Notes: generated from the sequence alone by a model not told the origin. Shown: positions 17,654 to 27,094, numbered from the stretch's first letter. The stretch is DNA of 64,000 bases from Desulfatirhabdium butyrativorans DSM 18734 (GCF_000429925.1 NZ_AUCU01000008.1:124001-188000); one strand, 5' to 3'. Made by a program: numbers and translations.

Positions 17654-18763
17654 GTGAATATCCTCTTTTACAGTCCGATGAAACCGCTTGACCATCCGAA
17701 TCCTTCCGGGGATCAGACGACGGCCATCGGACTGGTTTCCTTTCTGAAAGCCTGCGGGCATCGGGTGGAGACGGCGAGTCGGGCCCGGGCCCGCTGGCTC
17801 TACTGGAAACCCTGGCTATTCCCCGGAATCATCGCGGACATCCGCCGCATCGAGCGCGGATGCTTCTGCCACAAACCCGATCTCTTTCTCACCCATCACA
17901 GCTATTACAAGGCCCCGGATGTCATCGGCCCTGAAGTATGCCGAAGACTTGGGATTCCCTATGTCGTTTTTCAGGGGATATTTTCCACCAAACAGCGCCG
18001 GAATCCGAAAACCTGGCCGGGCTATGTGCTCAACCGAAAGGCGTTGCGGTTTACGGATCACGTATTTACCAATCGGCTTATCGATTTCGAAAACCTCAAG
18101 CGGCTTGTTCCCGTCTCCCGGTTGAGCTATGTGCGTCCCGGGATCAATCCGGAAGAATTCCGCTTTTCGCAAGTGCAACGGGCCCAATGGCGAGAGCGCC
18201 TCGGCATTGCTCCCGATATGCCGATCGTCGTGAGTGCCGCCATGATGCGACCGGGCGTCAAGGCGGACGGTATTGCCTGGATGATCGAAACCAGCAAACG
18301 GCTTCTGGCCGGAGGGCAGCGTCATGTCCTGCTCGTTGCGGGAGCCGGTCCCGAAGAAGATCGGCTCAAAGCGCTTGCTTCCGGAAACCGCTCCATCGTA
18401 TTCTTGGGAAAAATTCCCCGAAACTGCCTGTTTTCGGTATATAGTACGGGAGACGTTTTCGCTTTTCCCGGCATTCGGGAAAGTCTCGGGATGGTTTATC
18501 TGGAGGCACAAAGTTGCGGGCTTCCGGTGGTCGCTTTCGACAATGGCGGCATTGCGGAGGTTGTCTGCCGCAATGAAACGGGATTCCTGACGCCGCCTTT
18601 CGATACGGGAGCCTTCGATGCCGCCCTGATCCGGTTGCTGAACGATGCCCGCTTGCGCAGGCAGATGGGCGTTGCAGCGATGCATTCGGTGCGAAGCGAC
18701 TATGATGCCGCCAAAAACTTCCGAACGGTTGAAAGCGTTCTCCTGGGCCTGTCTGGGGGATAG
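17654..18763 (+). CDS. GT4-family glycosyltransferase
   Basis: A 369-residue GT-B-fold glycosyltransferase (family 4, glycosyltransferase 1 domain). The N-terminus NILFYSPMKPLDHPNPSGDQ is the acceptor domain. RPGINPEEF, GAGPEEDRL and FAFPGIRESLGMVYLEAQSC (the E-x7-E motif) followed by GLPVVAFDNGGIAEVV form the nucleotide-sugar domain. The start is a GTG at 17654 with no strong ribosome site. It is 57 nt upstream of selD and may be co-transcribed with it, though no functional link is evident. The sugar and acceptor are unknown. Confidence 0.9.
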   Translation: MNILFYSPMKPLDHPNPSGDQTTAIGLVSFLKACGHRVETASRARARWLYWKPWLFPGIIADIRRIERGCFCHKPDLFLTHHSYYKAPDVIGPEVCRRLGIPYVVFQGIFSTKQRRNPKTWPGYVLNRKALRFTDHVFTNRLIDFENLKRLVPVSRLSYVRPGINPEEFRFSQVQRAQWRERLGIAPDMPIVVSAAMMRPGVKADGIAWMIETSKRLLAGGQRHVLLVAGAGPEEDRLKALASGNRSIVFLGKIPRNCLFSVYSTGDVFAFPGIRESLGMVYLEAQSCGLPVVAFDNGGIAEVVCRNETGFLTPPFDTGAFDAALIRLLNDARLRRQMGVAAMHSVRSDYDAAKNFRTVESVLLGLSGG

Positions 18764-18820
18764 GCAAGAATCGTTCGGGGTGATGGACGGAATATCCCCA
18801 CAATCAGAAGGAATGGATGC

Positions 18821-19873
18821 ATGCAGCAGGAAAAGCCTCTTCGCCTGACACAGACCGTCAAAGGCGCCGGCTGAGCGTCGAAACTGGCTCCGGGGGACCT
18901 GGAGCGGGCTTTGTGCGGTCTGGTGTTTCCAACCGACGAAAACGTGATGGTCGGCTTGTCTCGAGCCGACGATGCGGGTGTGTACCGTATTTCGGATACC
19001 CTTGCCCTCATCCAGACGGTCGATTTCTTCACACCTGTCGTGGATGACCCGTATTGGTTCGGGCAGATTGCGGCTGCCAATGCGCTGAGCGATGTCTATG
19101 CGATGGGCGGTGTTCCCAAGACAGCCATGAATCTGGTCGGATTTCCCAGCAAGACGATGGATATCGGTATTCTCCGGCAGGTGATCCAGGGCGGTATCGA
19201 CAAGATTGCCGAGGCGGGCGCCGTTCTGATCGGCGGGCACAGCGTGGACGATACGGAGTTGAAATATGGCCTTTCGATTACGGGCTTCGTGCATCCGGAT
19301 CGGGTGCTGATCAAGACCAGTCTGCAGCCCGGGGATCAATTGATTCTCACCAAACCCCTTGGAACGGGTATCGTCAACACGGCCATCAAGGCAGGGCTTG
19401 CGGAAACCGCGCTGATCGAGCGTGTCACCCAATGGATGGCTGCCTTGAACCGAACGGCAGCCGAGACCATGGCATCCTATCGCGTGCACGCCTGCACGGA
19501 CATTACAGGATTCGGCCTTTTGGGACATCTGGCCGAAATGGTGCAGGGTTCGGGTTACGGGGTCCGCATACTCGCAGGCAGTGTGCCGTTTTTCCCGGAG
19601 GCAAAAGCGTTTGCCGCCATGGGCCTTGTGCCTGCCGGTGCGTACCGGAACCGGGAATTCCGAAATACAATGGTTCGTTTCGCCCCGGAGATCGATCCGT
19701 TTGTCGGCGATATTTTCTTCGATCCACAGACTTCCGGCGGGCTTCTGATCGGCGTAGCGCAGACGGATGCCGGTTCCCTGCTGGATGCGCTGCATCGAAA
19801 CGGCCTGCAGGATGCGGCCCGGATCGGTCACGTATTGCCGGAACAGCAGGCCATCATAGAGGTGCTCCCCTGA
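18821..19873 (+). CDS. selD: Selenide, water dikinase SelD, a selenoprotein read through UGA at codon 18
   Basis: SelD makes selenophosphate from selenide and ATP. The frame from ATG 18821 reads MQQEKPLRLTQTVKGAG, then TGA at 18872-18874, then ASKLAPGDLERALCGLV and an uninterrupted SelD protein to 19873 (350 residues counting Sec). In E. coli the corresponding active-site residue is Cys17 of GAGCGCK, so this TGA is selenocysteine and not a stop. The ATP-binding part (MVGLSRADDAGVYRI, NALSDVYAMGGVP, IGGHSVDDTELKYGLS, ACTDITGFGLLGHLAEM) is complete. An automatic caller would start near 18911 and lose the active site. The window also needs SelA, SelB and SelC from elsewhere. Confidence 0.95.
18872..18905 (+). 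promoter_or_regulatory. Bacterial SECIS-like hairpin for SelD selenocysteine
   Basis: Directly 3' of the UGA, GCTCC (18887-18891) pairs with GGAGC (18901-18905) around a G-rich loop GGGGGACCT. The stem begins 12 nt after the UGA, the position expected for a SelB-binding bacterial SECIS with G residues in the apical loop. The fold was seen by eye; the lower stem is not resolved. Confidence 0.7.
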
Positions 19874-20164
19874 CGGGGCTTCCTCGTGTTCGTCCGGAAA
19901 CATCCTCATAGGGGCGGTGCCTGCGGGCGGTCGGCAGTGGGCAGTGGGTAGTTTGGCCCGTCACCCCGGCGAAAGCCGTGGTCCAATACCTGTCGAAGTC
20001 CCGCTCCTGTGGATCTGGATTCCGGCTTTCGCCGGAATGACGTCGGGATATCGATCAACCGGCTGAAGAGCTTAAGGCGTGCCTGAACGGAAACCCGGTT
20101 TTGGTTACAACCTGATCCGGAGGGCAGACTGTTTCACGCTGTATCGCCAAATCGCTCGCCCTCA
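19874..20164. repeat. Composite repeat gap after selD
   Basis: Contains CGGCAGTGGGCAGTGGG (19932-19948), a GTCACCCCGGCGAAAGCC ... GGCTTTCGCCGGAATGACG inverted pair (19959-20042), and a left half of the TGCCTGAACG element beginning at 20079. No gene is seen. Confidence 0.75.
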
Positions 20165-21286
20165 CTATCTCACGCTCTCACGCTCCCCGGCGAAGATCCT
20201 TCGCAGCGCCTCTGCGAAGGCACGCATGACCTCCATTTCCCGGATGGTGATGCGGATCCATCCGGGAAACCGGAAGCCGGTCATGGTGCGGATCATGAAT
20301 CCCTGTTTCATCAGCTTGCGATAGAGCAGGGTGTCGTTGACAGGCGTTTTCATCATGACCCAATTGCCTTCTCCCGCCTGGCAGGGAAAGTCCAGTTCGG
20401 CAGCCAGGCGTTTCAGAAACGCTTTTCCCTCCGCAACGAGCGCCCGCGTATTTTCGATGTGTCTCCCATCGTCCAGAAGTGCAGCCTGGGCCGCCTCCTG
20501 TGCCGGGCGATTCACCGAGTAAGCGACAACGGTTTTTCGGATAAATTGGGAAATGGCTTCGGAAGCCGCCAGATAGCCGATACGCAGCCCTGCCAGGGCG
20601 TACATCTTGGAAAAGGTCCGGAAGACCACGACGTTTTCGAAATGCCGCATCAGCTCGTACCCGTCCGGAAAATCCGGATCCGAAACGTATTCTCGATAGG
20701 CCTCGTCCACTACCACGATACAGCGGCCATCCACCCGCTCCAGGAACCGATGCATCCGATCCCGATCCCACCATGTCCCCGTCGGGTTGTTGGGGTTACA
20801 CAGGAAGAGAATTTTTGTCCGGCCGTCGATTCGGGAAAGGATTCCTTCGTCATCGAAAGTGAAATCGACAAGCGGCACAAGACGGGCATCCACGCCCGAA
20901 AAGCTTGCCACCCATTCGTAGACGGCAAACGTGCGATCCGCGGTGACGATATTGTCACCGGCCGCGCAGAATGCCTTGATGACAGCCGTGATGACTTCGC
21001 AGGAACCATTGCCGACCAGAAAACCATCCGGGCTCAGTCCGAAGCGCTCTGAAAGCGTACGCCGCAGCGAATAGGAATCCCCGCTGGGGTACAGGGCCGC
21101 CTTTTCGGGAGGAAATCGGCGGATGATTTCGGCTGCAAGCGTCGGCGGCCCAAGCGGATTTTCATTGTTGTTCAGCCGGTGGAGCTGGCTGCACCCGTAT
21201 TCGGCCATGAGGATATCGTCTGGCTTGCTCGGCGTATACGCCTCGAAAGACCGAACGTATTCCGGTATGAATGTGCTCCAGTCCAT
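20165..21286 (-). CDS. Histidinol-phosphate aminotransferase-like PLP enzyme
   Basis: A 373-residue fold-type I aminotransferase of the HisC branch. Motifs are LHRLNNNENPLGPP (substrate arm), YPSGDSYSLRRTLSERFG, LFLCNPNNPTGTWW, VVVDEAYREYV and the PLP-lysine segment FRTFSKMYALAGLRIGY, plus the C-terminal arginine region WIRITIRE. The start ATG is at 21284-21286, 3 nt after the stop of the HATPase gene at 21290, so the two genes are one transcript. No his genes are nearby; it could act on histidinol phosphate or an aromatic amino acid. Confidence 0.88.
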   Translation of the reverse strand: MDWSTFIPEYVRSFEAYTPSKPDDILMAEYGCSQLHRLNNNENPLGPPTLAAEIIRRFPPEKAALYPSGDSYSLRRTLSERFGLSPDGFLVGNGSCEVITAVIKAFCAAGDNIVTADRTFAVYEWVASFSGVDARLVPLVDFTFDDEGILSRIDGRTKILFLCNPNNPTGTWWDRDRMHRFLERVDGRCIVVVDEAYREYVSDPDFPDGYELMRHFENVVVFRTFSKMYALAGLRIGYLAASEAISQFIRKTVVAYSVNRPAQEAAQAALLDDGRHIENTRALVAEGKAFLKRLAAELDFPCQAGEGNWVMMKTPVNDTLLYRKLMKQGFMIRTMTGFRFPGWIRITIREMEVMRAFAEALRRIFAGERESVR

Positions 21287-21289
21287 GGC

Positions 21290-22615
21290 TCATTTCCCTG
21301 AAGGCGTTTCGGCGGTGAAGAGCACCAGATCCCGCTGCCCGCCGTCTGGAATGATGAGTCTCGGTCGGAAACCTGCGGCGAGAATCTGCGAGGCATGGAC
21401 ACTTTCTTCCGTTTTTCCGAGATCCAGTTCCAGCAGAATGTTCCGGATACCCTCCTGTTGCAAAACCCGCACATGCGCTTGAAGGTTGTCCCGGAGGTCC
21501 ATTCCGGTCCGCTGCAGACGCAGTGTCGCACGGGATGCTTCCCGGACGAATTCCACCGAAAGAACCGAATGAGGTGGAATCCGGTTTCCCAGATCGGGTA
21601 CCTGGAGCAGGAGCCGGGGAAGGGCGAGGCGGTCATATTGCTCTTCCAGGAAGTCTTTCATTCCGGGATCGACATATACCGTTGTGCCTTCATCCTCCCG
21701 GAGCAGGCGATAATAGACCGGCTGATCGACCTTTCCATCGGGCCCGGTTTCCGGAATCGATCCGAGCGTATCGAAAAACCGCGCGGTGAAAGGTATGGGC
21801 GTATGGCGGCAGATCAGTGCCAGAGCCCCGGTGCGGGCTGTCCGTATCAGGCAGTCTTCAACGAGCTCTGTCCGGATGGATTCGGCAATCGGGGCGTCTG
21901 TCAACAGATACGGGCCGAAGAATTCCATGCAACGGGGGCTCAACCAGTTCCTGCAGGCAACCGCCAGCAGGCTGCCGTTTGGTGCGCAGGCCAGCGTCGC
22001 CTCCAGGTCACCGGCCGCATGCATGTCTGCGGCCAGTGCCGGCATCCGCAGGAAGGACGGAAGTCCTTTCATCCGGGCGGCCCCGAGCTGCAGCACGGCA
22101 TAGCGGAAGGCTTCGGTGGAAGGGGATGGAATCAAGTCGAATCGCTCGATGGCATCAGGCAGCGGATCCAGCGGCGCTTCTGCAGGTTGTGACGGGTAAG
22201 AGCGATGCTTGGTCAGACACAGGTGAAGCCGGTCTCTGGGAGAGGAAATCGTCATGCAATCGACCATCCGGGACGCTATCAGCAAACCCATCTGTTCCAG
22301 GCTCTTCTCGTCCTGGCCCATGCGCCAGGTCAGGTTGAATGCCCTCAGATCGATATTTGCCGCGGAACAGTCGATGTTGAGGGTCAGGTGCCAGAATCCG
22401 TCATGCATGCTGAGTTCGATCGTGTCCGATGGTTTCTGCAGATTCATGACATAAGCGACGATTTCTTCTGCTGCAAGGGTAAGGGAATCGTCTTCCTCCT
22501 GGCCGAATCCGAAGCCCTGTGCGCCTTGCCGGACAAATTCCATGGCAAGTGACAGGAACGGCAGATTGGCCGGAATCCGGAGCTGGATATCCATATCGCC
22601 GAGATCTGGGTTCAT
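21290..22615 (-). CDS. RsbW-like HATPase protein with C-terminal GNAT-like domain
   Basis: A 441-residue soluble protein. Residues about 8-120 resemble an anti-sigma/serine-kinase HATPase_c_2 domain (NLPFLSLAMEFVRQGAQGFG, DSLTLAAEEIVAYVMN), but a clear G-box is not visible. The middle is unassigned. The last 80 residues (ILLELDLGKTEESVHASQIL, AAGFRPRLIIPDGGQRDLVL) resemble the C-terminus of the divergent neighbour at 22799. ATG 22615 is preferred to the upstream ATG because GGGAG lies 8 nt before it. It is co-directional with the HisC-like gene. A role in sigma-factor or partner-switch regulation is only inferred. Confidence 0.7.
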   Translation of the reverse strand: MNPDLGDMDIQLRIPANLPFLSLAMEFVRQGAQGFGFGQEEDDSLTLAAEEIVAYVMNLQKPSDTIELSMHDGFWHLTLNIDCSAANIDLRAFNLTWRMGQDEKSLEQMGLLIASRMVDCMTISSPRDRLHLCLTKHRSYPSQPAEAPLDPLPDAIERFDLIPSPSTEAFRYAVLQLGAARMKGLPSFLRMPALAADMHAAGDLEATLACAPNGSLLAVACRNWLSPRCMEFFGPYLLTDAPIAESIRTELVEDCLIRTARTGALALICRHTPIPFTARFFDTLGSIPETGPDGKVDQPVYYRLLREDEGTTVYVDPGMKDFLEEQYDRLALPRLLLQVPDLGNRIPPHSVLSVEFVREASRATLRLQRTGMDLRDNLQAHVRVLQQEGIRNILLELDLGKTEESVHASQILAAGFRPRLIIPDGGQRDLVLFTAETPSGK

Positions 22616-22798
22616 CGATTCTTTCTCCCATTGAGGTGGATGCATGATTCAACGTATCAGATTCGATTAGCACGATACAAGAGAAGATCGCATACCGTGC
22701 TCGCTGCGAGTTCATCAAATTTCCCTTTCATTCGGCCTTGAAATCACGTAGAAAGGGCTACCATCCGTCAAAAAACCCCATGATCACAGGAGGGCGAT

Positions 22799-23845
22799 GT
22801 GATATCCGAACAGAACAGCCAGACGGCAATCCCTGAACAGGAATCCTTTCAGATCGGCCGGTTTCATCCGGAAGACGCCGAAGGAATTTCACAACTTGTT
22901 CGCTCGGTTTACGGAGAGCATTACCCGATTCGGCTGTTTTATGATCCGAAGGCCATCCTCGAGGCAAACCAGGAGGGCCGTTATCTTTCTTTCGTGGCCC
23001 GAACCGATTCCGGGAATGTCGTCGGTGTAACCCATCTGTTCCCTTCGACGCCGAATCCGGCGCTTCTCGAATGCGGTGTAGGCATGGTTCACCGGGATTA
23101 TCGGGGCTCGGGGTTCAATACCCGAATTCTGCATTACATCTACGAGGAATATGTTCCTGCGGATTCGAAGATTGAAGCGGTTTTCGGCGAGGGTGTCTGC
23201 AACCACACCATTCAACACAAGATGGCGCGGAAGTTCGGGTTTGTCGAAACGGCCATCGAAGTGGCCCTGATGCCTGCAGAAGCTTACAGCAAGGAAAACA
23301 GCGCTGCAGGCCGGGTAGCTACAATGGACGCATTCCGAACCTATCGGAAAAAACCGCATCGGGTTTATCTGCCTGCAGCCTATCGTGATTTTCTGCAGAC
23401 CATTTATGCCTGTCTCGACGATCGGCGTGAAATCGCCATGTCCGAAAAGAAACCATCTGAATCCGCTTCATCTGCCATTGACCTGCAGGTATTCGATTTT
23501 GCAGGAGTGGCCCGGATGGCCGTGCGGACCATCGGAGCGGATTTCGCGGAAGTCTTCGATGCAATGGAAAAACAGGCCCTTTCCAGAAAGGTTGTTGTCC
23601 TTCAGGCATGGCTCGATCTGGGTACCCCCTGGGTCGGACGGGCTGTGGAAGATCTGAGGGGGAGAGGGTATTTCTTTGGCGGGCTTTTACCCCGATGGTT
23701 CGATTCGGACGGGCTGTTGATGCAAAAGCTGCTCTGTCCAGGCGATTACGATCAAATTCATCTGTTTACCGATTTTTCCAAAGAGCTGCTGGCTTATATC
23801 CGGAAGGATCATCACAGGGCGTTATCAGCCCAGCCAAATTCATGA
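22799..23845 (+). CDS. GNAT-family N-acetyltransferase, two-domain
   Basis: A 348-residue protein. Residues 15-165 form a GNAT fold with an acetyl-CoA-type segment (VGMVHRDYRGSGFNTRILHY). The C-terminal 110 residues (VVVLQAWLDLGTPWVGRAVE, DLRGRGYFFGGLLPRWFDSD) look like a degenerate second GNAT domain shared with the divergent gene at 21290-22615. The start is GTG 22799 with AGGAGGG 4 nt upstream. The 183-nt divergent intergenic region could hold a shared operator. The substrate is unknown. Confidence 0.8.
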   Translation: MISEQNSQTAIPEQESFQIGRFHPEDAEGISQLVRSVYGEHYPIRLFYDPKAILEANQEGRYLSFVARTDSGNVVGVTHLFPSTPNPALLECGVGMVHRDYRGSGFNTRILHYIYEEYVPADSKIEAVFGEGVCNHTIQHKMARKFGFVETAIEVALMPAEAYSKENSAAGRVATMDAFRTYRKKPHRVYLPAAYRDFLQTIYACLDDRREIAMSEKKPSESASSAIDLQVFDFAGVARMAVRTIGADFAEVFDAMEKQALSRKVVVLQAWLDLGTPWVGRAVEDLRGRGYFFGGLLPRWFDSDGLLMQKLLCPGDYDQIHLFTDFSKELLAYIRKDHHRALSAQPNS

Positions 23846-23971
23846 AATTGAAGACGTGAAGGGTTTGCAACAATTCGATTGCTCTCAAACGAGCCGCCCA
23901 CATGCTCGGACCCTGCAATAACGGGCCTCCGGGGCCGAGAGACTTTATTCGGGACCCTCGAAAATTGGGGG

Positions 23972-23999
23972 TTGACTTATCGTGGCTGGTTGATATATA
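23972..23999 (+). promoter_or_regulatory. Candidate promoter of the DUF882 gene
   Basis: TTGACT at 23972-23977 and TATATA at 23994-23999 with a 16-nt spacer, about 90 nt before ATG 24091. The surrounding 200 nt has no gene. Confidence 0.45.
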
Positions 24000-24090
24000 G
24001 GGACACAATTATCTGTTTCCATTGGATTTCGTTGGGAGAATCGCAAATTCTTCCCGTATCACCGATCCGGCAAGGAGGAGAAGACTGAAG

Positions 24091-24720
24091 ATGCGGCAAG
24101 GAATTTATCACGACGCTTTGAATGGAATTTGCGTCGACAGGCGTGGATTTTTGAGGTGGGGAACAGTTCTGGCGCTTTTTGGGCTTGTCGGCGAATCGGC
24201 GGAAGCGGCGGTAAAAAGAGCGGCCAAAATCGCAAAAACGCACAAAGCCGTCAAGGCCACCAAGGTCATTTCACGAGATCTGCATTTCTTCAATCCCCAT
24301 ACCGGCGAGAAAGTCGATGTCACCTATTTCACGAAGGGAAAATATCTAACTTCCGCCATGAGGGATATCAACCACATCTTCCGGGACCACCGGACCGGGG
24401 TCATCAAACCCATCGACACAAAACTCCTCGACAGCTTGTATGCCCTTTCCAAAAAACTTGAAATGAAAGCACCCTTTCACATCATTTCCGGATACCGAAC
24501 CCCAGAAACAAATGCCATGCTCAGAAGGGAAAGCAGCCAGGTGGCCCAAAAAAGCTACCATATCAAAGGCAAGGCTGCCGATATTCGTGTTCCGGGGCGA
24601 AGCCTTTCGATTGTCCATCGGGCAGCCGTCGGCATCAAGGCGGGAGGCGTGGGGTATTATCCGGGTGATGATTTCGTCCACATCGATACCGGTGAAATCC
24701 GGTATTGGTCACAGGCATAA
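24091..24720 (+). CDS. Tat-exported DUF882 / YcbK-like peptidase M15-fold protein
   Basis: A 209-residue protein with a twin-arginine signal (DRRGFLRWGTVLALFG), so it is probably exported folded. The mature part has the DUF882 signatures LHFFNPHTGEKVDVTYF, SGYRTPETNAMLRR, SYHIKGKAADIRVPG and FVHIDTGEIRYW, which include the zinc-site His/Asp/His pattern of M15-type peptidases. It probably acts on peptidoglycan cross-links. ATG 24091 follows AAGGAGGAG at 24072-24080; an upstream frame from 24022 lacks a signal-peptide layout. Confidence 0.9.
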   Translation: MRQGIYHDALNGICVDRRGFLRWGTVLALFGLVGESAEAAVKRAAKIAKTHKAVKATKVISRDLHFFNPHTGEKVDVTYFTKGKYLTSAMRDINHIFRDHRTGVIKPIDTKLLDSLYALSKKLEMKAPFHIISGYRTPETNAMLRRESSQVAQKSYHIKGKAADIRVPGRSLSIVHRAAVGIKAGGVGYYPGDDFVHIDTGEIRYWSQA

Positions 24721-25251
24721 CCAAGCCGATCCAGCGCACTATCCTTTGCCGATTTTGATTTCAATCAACGGAGCAATCCGGTTGATCTGCGACACCGCCA
24801 CACCCCTTTTCCAAGGCGGGCTTTCGTCCGCAACCCGAATCACACAAACGAACATCCTGAAAATCGAGAAAACGGTGGCATGAAAATCAGCCCATTCCCC
24901 ACGAAGAGCGGGCTGATTTTCTGCTCCGGAATTTCTTGCCGCCCATTCTGACAGATTCCAACCACCAGACAGGTTCCGATTACTGAAAGCAAATGACATA
25001 CTGCCGACAAATCGGCACCAACCTTTTTCAGGGATTGTTTGCATTCCCCTTTTTTGGGCACATTATCAGTTCGCCGTACCGGAAACGCCGACATGGATTT
25101 CAAACGATTGTCCTTGACAGTCGGCAAGACAGATGGTAGCGAAAACCAGCTTTAAAAAGCATTTTCGGTCTATTCGGCCATGAATTTCGGTATTGCATCC
25201 GATTTCGATTTGAACGACATTCAAACCCGGTAGAGGCAGGGGGGAACCGAC
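24721..25251. other. Gene-free 531-nt gap with a strong hairpin at 24883-24920
   Basis: AAAATCAGCCC (24883-24893) and GGGCTGATTTT (24910-24920) form a perfect 11-bp stem with a 16-nt loop. It ends in TTTT on the top strand and starts AAAA on the other, so it could terminate in both directions. The rest of the gap shows no convincing gene; it is lower in GC than the flanks. Confidence 0.55.
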
Positions 25252-26208
25252 ATGCGCATTTCAAATAAATTCCTGGTATTGGTGGACGGCTCCGAGAGGT
25301 CCATCCAAACAGCATCGTACATCAAGGCTTTTCTGCCCGTCCGTAAGGAAACGCAACTTGTTTTATTTCATGTATTCGGCAACTTGCCCGAACCTTATCA
25401 GGAATTGGAAGACGAATCCAATTGCGATGAGGTCCTCTCCAGGCTGAAGCACTTGAAAGAAGAGCAGAAGATCAAGTTTCGGGAACATCTGGAGCGGGTG
25501 AAACAGATCCTGATTTCAGATGGTTTTTCAGAGAAGTCCATCGTAATCAAACTGCATCCTCTGGAAAAAGGCGTGGCACGGGACATCATCGAAGAGGCCA
25601 GAAAGGGCTATACGGCAATTATCATGAGGCGTCGGGGAATGGGGGCGCTCACCAGCATCATCCTGGGAAGTGTTGCTGTGAAGCTGCTGCAGGCATTGAC
25701 TTTTGTCCCGATCATCCTGGTGGGGCAAGCTCCTCCCGTCAAAAAACTTTTGCTGGCTGTCGATGAATCATCCTTTTCCATGAAAGCTGTCGACTTTGTC
25801 GCTTCGTTGCTGGGCGGTCAGGGCTATGAAGTCTGTATTTTCCACGCTATTATCGGTCTGGATGCAGTAACTTTCGAAATTCCGGCGCAAACAATGCCGG
25901 AGTCTCATGAATCCGAGCTGCCGGATTCTTGCCTCGAGGCATTCAAAATTCGGGTGGCGCGCCTTTTTCAGAACATCCGTGGAAAACTGGTCCGGGCAGG
26001 CTTTGCACCCGAAAATATTTCCGAAAAGATCAGGACGGGCGTATACAGCAGGTCCGATGCAATCGTAAAAGAAGCACAGGATGGAGGCTACAGCACCATT
26101 GTTGTCGGTCGCAGGGGGCTTTCGCAGGTCGATGCATTTTTCATGGGCCGGGTCGGACACGAGGTGGTCTACGCCGGAAAGAATTTCACCGTATGGGTCG
26201 TCAGTTAA
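25252..26208 (+). CDS. Tandem-domain universal stress protein
   Basis: A 318-residue protein with two Usp domains (1-155 and 165-318). Domain 1 has FLVLVDGSERSIQTASYI and MRRRGMGALTSIILGSVA; domain 2 has LLLAVDESSFSMKAVDFV and VVGRRGLSQVDAFFMGRVGH. The second domain's motif lacks the final G-S/T pair, which may weaken ATP binding. It is followed at 21 nt by a ferredoxin and then a HEAT protein, probably one operon. The start ATG 25252 follows AGGCAGGGGGG. Confidence 0.92.
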   Translation: MRISNKFLVLVDGSERSIQTASYIKAFLPVRKETQLVLFHVFGNLPEPYQELEDESNCDEVLSRLKHLKEEQKIKFREHLERVKQILISDGFSEKSIVIKLHPLEKGVARDIIEEARKGYTAIIMRRRGMGALTSIILGSVAVKLLQALTFVPIILVGQAPPVKKLLLAVDESSFSMKAVDFVASLLGGQGYEVCIFHAIIGLDAVTFEIPAQTMPESHESELPDSCLEAFKIRVARLFQNIRGKLVRAGFAPENISEKIRTGVYSRSDAIVKEAQDGGYSTIVVGRRGLSQVDAFFMGRVGHEVVYAGKNFTVWVVS

Positions 26209-26229
26209 GGCCATCCTGGATGCCGGATC

Positions 26230-26427
26230 ATGAAAAACACCAGAAAACCGATCATCGATCTGAGCGATTGCATTCTGTGCGGGGTATGCGTCGATGTGGC
26301 ACCTCTTGTATTTCGAATGAATCCCTCAGGTTATATTGAAATCGTGGACTTGGCCTCCTACCCGGAAACGCAGATTCAGGAGGCCATTCGCAATTGCCCG
26401 GCCCGTTGCATCGGCTGGGAAACGTGA
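26230..26427 (+). CDS. Small single-cluster 4Fe-4S ferredoxin
   Basis: A 65-residue acidic electron carrier resembling type I ferredoxin of Desulfovibrio. It has CILCGVCVDVAP, where the fourth position of a bacterial-type motif is Ala and not Cys, and a distal NCPARC that supplies the last ligand. One 4Fe-4S cluster is expected. It lies between the tandem Usp and a DVU0298-family HEAT protein, an arrangement fitting a sulfate reducer. Confidence 0.88.
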   Translation: MKNTRKPIIDLSDCILCGVCVDVAPLVFRMNPSGYIEIVDLASYPETQIQEAIRNCPARCIGWET

Positions 26428-26451
26428 CCTTTTCCCGGCGTTGGAGATCCG

Positions 26452-27069
26452 ATGAGCTCCGTTTCCTTCCGTACACTCAAATCCAGACTGTCCGATTGGA
26501 TGCTGCATCTCGAGGCAAGCGAATTGCAGAATCGGCTCTCCGAATTTCCGGTGGCCAGATGGGTTCACCCGGTCGTATCGCTGTTGTACAGTCAAAACGA
26601 AATCCTGTTCCGGAAGGCCGTCGAGATTTGCGGCTGGGTGGTCGACCGGTTGTGGACCGAAAATCGGGAAGACGCCCGAAACGTCATCCGCAGACTTTTC
26701 TGGAGCCTGAATGAGGAAAGCGGCGGCATCGGGTGGGGGGCCGCCGAAGCGCTCGGTGCAATTCTGGCCCGAAACGAAGCGATCGCCAAGGAATATGGCC
26801 GGATGCTCGCCTCCCTGCTTCGCACCCAGTCCAGTTTCATCGATCATCCGCGAATCCTGCAAGGCATTCTCTGGGCCGTTGGACGGGTGGCGCGACGTTT
26901 CCCCGATTCCCTCGGAAGCGATGCAGCGGAGCTGATCGCCCCCTACCTTCAAAGCCCCGACGTCCGGATTCAACGCCTTGCCCTTCAGGCGCGGCAAATC
27001 CTCCAGCCAATCGACGACGCCAAAGATGGTGCTTTCATGGACGATGCAATCAAAACGGGATGCTTGTAA
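26452..27069 (+). CDS. HEAT-repeat protein, DVU0298 family
   Basis: A 205-residue all-alpha protein. The highly conserved segment RRLFWSLNEESGGIGWGAAE, then ALGAILA, and the later HPRILQGILWAVGRVARRFP identify the DVU0298 family known from sulfate reducers. It has no catalytic residues, so it is probably a binding scaffold. GGAG lies 6 nt before ATG 26452. It sits 24 nt after the ferredoxin, which hints at an electron-transfer or maturation partner role; function is unknown. Confidence 0.82.
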   Translation: MSSVSFRTLKSRLSDWMLHLEASELQNRLSEFPVARWVHPVVSLLYSQNEILFRKAVEICGWVVDRLWTENREDARNVIRRLFWSLNEESGGIGWGAAEALGAILARNEAIAKEYGRMLASLLRTQSSFIDHPRILQGILWAVGRVARRFPDSLGSDAAELIAPYLQSPDVRIQRLALQARQILQPIDDAKDGAFMDDAIKTGCL

Positions 27070-27094
27070 CCGATTTGCCCGATACCCGCTCTAT

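Noticed and set aside
17816-19909. Frame of about 700 codons opposite the glycosyltransferase and selD
   Set aside because: It spans two genes with strong motifs on the other strand, so it is a codon-bias artefact.
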